Source of the DNA: Nocardioides marmoribigeumensis
GTDB lineage: Bacteria; Actinomycetota; Actinomycetes; Propionibacteriales; Nocardioidaceae
DNA: 64,000 bases
Reading direction: 5' to 3'
NCBI RefSeq assembly: GCF_031458325.1
Contig: NZ_JAVDYG010000001.1
Location: 2,108,001 to 2,172,000, forward strand
The notes under the pieces: model-generated
Told to the model about the DNA's origin: nothing
Databases searched by the model: none
What the model saw: the letters and a program-made list of their open reading frames with translations, nothing else
In this document: piece after piece, positions 61,314 through 64,000 of the stretch
Layout of the letters: each line of letters opens with the position of its first letter
Numbering within the stretch: position 1 is the stretch's first letter
Program-made: the position numbers and the translations under genes

Positions 61314-61346
61314 CGAGGAGCAGCAGACTCAGTCTGCTGCTCCTCG
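61314..61346 (+). terminator. Bidirectional terminator between peptide and LuxR genes
   Basis: CGAGGAGCAGCAGACT (61314-61329) and AGTCTGCTGCTCCTCG (61331-61346) are 16-bp perfect arms with essentially no loop base (C at 61330). The stop of the LuxR gene lies in it. There is no strong T tract on either side, but the hairpin is very stable. It likely ends transcripts from both directions. Confidence 0.75.
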
Positions 61347-62351
61347 TTCCAATTCCGGGCCGGGGACCGCCGCGTCGTCGGCCGGTCGCTGCCCGGCCCG
61401 GCTGATCGCCCAGGCGAGCTGGAAGCGCGTCTGCACGCCGTACTCCTGCTTGAGCGAGGAGATGTACGTCGCGTATGTGCGGGGGCTGACCCCCATGCGC
61501 TTGGCGCTGGCGGCGTCGCTGTGGCCCTCGACCAGCATCCGCAGCGCCATCGCGCGCACGTCGTCGGCAACCGTGCGGTTGACCTGGTCGTCGACGGTGA
61601 ACGGCAGGGCCCGCTCCCAGGCGCGCTCGAAGATGTCGACCAGGTAGCCGACGATCGACCGGTCGGTCACGACCACGGCGACGGCGTTGTTGGCCGACCC
61701 GGGGATGAGCGCGACCTGCTGGTCGAAGACCAGCAGACGCTTGAAGAACTCGTCCAGGGTGCGAGTCTCTGCACCGAAGCGCGCCATCTCGAAGACGTAC
61801 TCGCGCGTGGCCGGTGACTGCCTCGCGGAGTGCTGGTAGAGCGTGCGCATCGAGACCCCGCGCTCCAGTGCGGCGCGGTCACGGTCCTCCACCGCGGCGA
61901 GCGTCGTGGCCTTGCGCCGGCCGTAGGGCTGGGCGGTGAGGATCTCCTCGGTGCTGCGCATCACCTGGGCGGAGATGAACTCGTTGATCGCGTCGAGGGA
62001 GTGGATCTGCATCGCGCCGCCGTGGTTGCCGCCACTCGAGCGCCAGGTCTGCTGCAGCCGGCCCAGCACCTCGTGCCACTGGGCCGACTCGCGCAGCAGC
62101 TGGCTGCCCTGCTGAGCCAGCGGCACCACGATCCGGTCGCTGGTCGCCGTGGGGTCGAGCGGGGTCCAGCGACGCGCCACCTCGTCGTACTGCAGGAGCC
62201 CGAGGGCGACCAGCTCGTCACGGGCGACGGCGTGCTCGCTGCCGGGGGCGTACGCCGGGTCGTCGGCCTCGATCCAGCCGTGCTCGACGGCGGCGGTGTA
62301 GACCTCGCCGCCGAGTCCGCTGAGCAGCTCGCGTCGGGCCCGGTCGGTCAC
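61329..62351 (-). CDS. LuxR-type helix-turn-helix regulator
   Basis: A 340-aa regulator. The C-terminal about 65 residues are the LuxR HTH (DVRAMALRMLVEGHSDAASAKRMGVSPRTYATYISSLKQEYGVQTRFQLAW). The N-terminal and central part (about 1-265) looks like the TrmB/actinobacterial winged-helix plus sensor layout (RDELVALGLLQYDE at residues 44-57; EFFKRLLVFDQQVALIPG). No phosphoreceiver domain. It is convergent with the small secreted peptide gene and could respond to it (inference). Confidence 0.82.
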   Translation of the reverse strand: MTDRARRELLSGLGGEVYTAAVEHGWIEADDPAYAPGSEHAVARDELVALGLLQYDEVARRWTPLDPTATSDRIVVPLAQQGSQLLRESAQWHEVLGRLQQTWRSSGGNHGGAMQIHSLDAINEFISAQVMRSTEEILTAQPYGRRKATTLAAVEDRDRAALERGVSMRTLYQHSARQSPATREYVFEMARFGAETRTLDEFFKRLLVFDQQVALIPGSANNAVAVVVTDRSIVGYLVDIFERAWERALPFTVDDQVNRTVADDVRAMALRMLVEGHSDAASAKRMGVSPRTYATYISSLKQEYGVQTRFQLAWAISRAGQRPADDAAVPGPELERGAAD

Positions 62352-62369
62352 GGGGACCAGGGTGTCAGA

Positions 62370-63380
62370 TCACCCCGCGTCGCGGATCAGGTCGAGCGCG
62401 ATGTCGACGATCATGTCCTCCTGGCCGCCGACCAGCCCGCGCCGTCCCACCTCGAGCAGCAGGGTGCGCGCGTCGACGCCGTACTCCTGGGCCGCTCGCT
62501 CGGCGTGCCGCAGGAAGCTGGAGTAGACGCCGGCGTAGCCGAGCGTGAGCGTCTCGCGGTCGACCTGGACGGGCCGGTCGCGCAGCGGGCGCACGATGTC
62601 GTCGGCGGCGTCCTGGAGGGCGAAGATGTCGCAGCGGTGCTTCCACCCGAGCAGGTCGGCGACGCCGATGAAGGGCTCGATCGGGGCGTTGCCGGCCCCC
62701 GCACCCTGGCCGGCGAGCGAGGCGTCGACGCGGTAGACGCCCTCCTCGACGGCGGCGACCGAGTTGGCCACCGACAGCGAGAGGTTCTCGTGGGCGTGGA
62801 TGCCGATCTGCGTGGACTCGTCGAGGACCTCGCGGTAGGCGCGGATCCGGTCGCGGACGTCGTTCATCAGCAGGCGGCCGCCGGAGTCGGTGACGTAGAC
62901 GCAGTGGGCGCCGTAGGACTCCATGAGCTTGGCCTGCTGGGCCAGCTCCTTCGGCGGGTTCATGTGGCTCATCATCAGGAAGCCCGAGACGTCCATGCCG
63001 AGCTCGCGGGCCGCGTTGATGTGCTGCGCGGACACGTCGGCCTCGGTGCAGTGCGTCGCGATGCGCACCGACCGGACGCCGATGTCGTAGGCCCGCTTCA
63101 GCTCCTCGACCGTTCCGATGCCGGGCAGCAGGAGCGAGGTCAGGACGGCGTTCTCGATGTTCTCCGCGGCCGCCTCGAGCCACTCCCAGTCGGTGTGGCT
63201 GCCGGGGCCGTAGTTGACCGAGCCGCCGGCCAGCCCGTCGCCGTGCGCGACCTCGATCGCGTCGACACCGGCCTGGTCGAGCGCCTTGACGATGCGGCCG
63301 ACGTCCTCGGGGTCGATCCGGTGGCGGATCGCGTGCATCCCGTCACGCAGGGTGACGTCCTGGATGTAGAGCTCGGTCAT
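62370..63380 (-). CDS. dmpG: 4-hydroxy-2-oxovalerate aldolase
   Basis: A 336-aa DRE-TIM aldolase. It splits 4-hydroxy-2-oxoacids into pyruvate and an aldehyde in meta-cleavage and steroid ring routes. [16 protein letters not shown] carries metal- and substrate-binding residues; [20 protein letters not shown] carries the metal His pair; [15 protein letters not shown] is the C-terminal active-site loop. The ATG overlaps the stop of the acetaldehyde dehydrogenase gene upstream (ATGA); the enzymes form a channelled complex (HsaF/HsaG, DmpG/DmpF). Confidence 0.93.
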   Translation of the reverse strand: MTELYIQDVTLRDGMHAIRHRIDPEDVGRIVKALDQAGVDAIEVAHGDGLAGGSVNYGPGSHTDWEWLEAAAENIENAVLTSLLLPGIGTVEELKRAYDIGVRSVRIATHCTEADVSAQHINAARELGMDVSGFLMMSHMNPPKELAQQAKLMESYGAHCVYVTDSGGRLLMNDVRDRIRAYREVLDESTQIGIHAHENLSLSVANSVAAVEEGVYRVDASLAGQGAGAGNAPIEPFIGVADLLGWKHRCDIFALQDAADDIVRPLRDRPVQVDRETLTLGYAGVYSSFLRHAERAAQEYGVDARTLLLEVGRRGLVGGQEDMIVDIALDLIRDAG

Positions 63381-64000
63381 GCCTGGGCCTCCGGGTCCGT
63401 TCGTCCAGCTTGTCGAGACGCGATCTCCTCGGCCACCCGCAGCGCGGCCGAGGTCATGATGTCGAGGTTGCCGGCGTAGGCCGGGAGGTAGTGGGCGGCG
63501 CCCTCCACCTCGAGGAAGACCGTCACCTTGGTGGTGACCGCGGAGCGGTCGACGCCCTCGGGCAGCAGCGTGTGGACGGGCTCGTCCTCGCCGACCGGGG
63601 CGAACTGCACCTGCTGCTTGAGCCGGTAGCCCGGCACGTAGTCCTGCACCTGGGCGACCATCGCCTCCACCGACGCGGTGATCGCGTCGCGGTCGGCGTC
63701 GCCGACCAGGCAGAAGACGGTGTCGCGCATGATCAGCGGCGGGTCGGCGGGGTTGAGGATGATGATCGCCTTGCCGCGCCCGGCGCCACCGATGTCCTCG
63801 ATCGCCTTGGACGTGGTCTCGGTGAACTCGTCGATGTTGGCCCGCGTGCCCGGCCCCGCGCTGCGGGAGGAGATCGAGGCGACGATCTCGGCGTAGGGCA
63901 CGGGCGTGACCTGCGAGACCGCCGCGACCACCGGGATCGTGGCCTGCCCGCCGCAGGTGACCATGTTGACGTTGCTCGCGCCCGCGCCGAGGTGCTCGGT
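63377..64000 (-). CDS. dmpF: Acetaldehyde dehydrogenase (acetylating), partial
   Basis: The last 207 codons are in the window; the start is beyond base 64000. [16 protein letters not shown] includes the catalytic Cys; further signs are [24 protein letters not shown] and [26 protein letters not shown]. It turns acetaldehyde or propanal to the acyl-CoA with NAD, receiving it from the aldolase encoded next. The end overlaps the aldolase ATG. The last residues (ASRQAGRTD) are encoded by a CTTGTCGAGACGCG segment that resembles scattered actinobacterial repeats. Confidence 0.93.
   Translation of the reverse strand, partial: TEHLGAGASNVNMVTCGGQATIPVVAAVSQVTPVPYAEIVASISSRSAGPGTRANIDEFTETTSKAIEDIGGAGRGKAIIILNPADPPLIMRDTVFCLVGDADRDAITASVEAMVAQVQDYVPGYRLKQQVQFAPVGEDEPVHTLLPEGVDRSAVTTKVTVFLEVEGAAHYLPAYAGNLDIMTSAALRVAEEIASRQAGRTDPEAQA

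Noticed and set aside
63395-63425. Repeat invasion that truncated the acetaldehyde dehydrogenase C-terminus
   Set aside because: The segment resembles a scattered repeat, but the enzyme's conserved parts are complete up to it and the coupling with the aldolase is kept.

Overview
The window is about 64 kb of very GC-rich DNA with dense gene packing, many GTG starts and 4-base ATGA/GTGA stop-start overlaps. These traits, a RecBCD set, a DUF222/13E12-type HNH gene, an AfsR/SARP-type regulator, EcsC, CGNR and DUF6458 proteins, and steroid/aromatic meta-cleavage genes point to a soil actinomycete. My best guess is Nocardioides or a close relative (inference from gene content only). Many genes begin 6-7 bases after a TANNNT box, which suggests widespread leaderless transcription. 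No rRNA, CRISPR array, intact insertion sequence or prophage was seen; there is one tRNA-Ser(GCU).

Layout. 1-5.7 kb: end of an M13 peptidase gene, a DUF6458 membrane protein, and a run encoding a beta-propeller protein, a solute-binding/von Willebrand A protein and a coiled-coil membrane protein. 5.7-14.4 kb: recC-recB-recD as an overlapping operon. 14.4-22.8 kb: mixed metabolism (SDR, CARDB exported protein, epimerase, flavoprotein, alcohol dehydrogenase, C39-like protein, RNase HI). 22.8-27.5 kb: methylcrotonyl-CoA carboxylase-type beta and alpha subunits plus HMG-CoA lyase, i.e. leucine degradation. 27.5-31.1 kb: two paralogous sulfotransferase-like P-loop proteins around an unknown protein. 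31.1-38.5 kb: a TetR/tautomerase pair with two operators, a glycosyltransferase-led operon, EcsC, leucyl/phenylalanyl-tRNA-protein transferase, an EamA exporter, a CGNR regulator and an Fpg/Nei glycosylase. 38.5-44.2 kb: a large AfsR/SARP regulator, a hemerythrin-like protein and an AAA ATPase.

44.2-49.5 kb is a zone of gene decay. In about 5 kb a peroxiredoxin tail, a frameshifted GNAT gene, a 2'-5' RNA ligase gene with a deleted middle and no own stop, a collapsed VOC gene and a multiply damaged paiB gene lie between intact genes, beside a 101-bp inverted-repeat element. Next comes a 13E12-type HNH gene under a recognisable LexA (SOS) box.

54.9-62.4 kb is the most interesting part. After tRNA-Ser and its terminator lies a tightly coupled cassette: a cytoplasmic-looking S8 subtilase with five hexapeptide repeats, an ECF-like sigma factor, a 172-aa protein and a TPR-CHAT (caspase-like) protease, followed by a 49-aa secreted peptide and a convergent LuxR-type regulator. 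The TPR-CHAT plus sigma factor plus small partner arrangement recalls the Csx29/Csx30/CASP-sigma module of type III-E CRISPR systems, but without CRISPR parts; it may be a stress- or damage-triggered proteolytic switch on transcription (inference). The window ends inside a 4-hydroxy-2-oxovalerate aldolase/acetaldehyde dehydrogenase pair.
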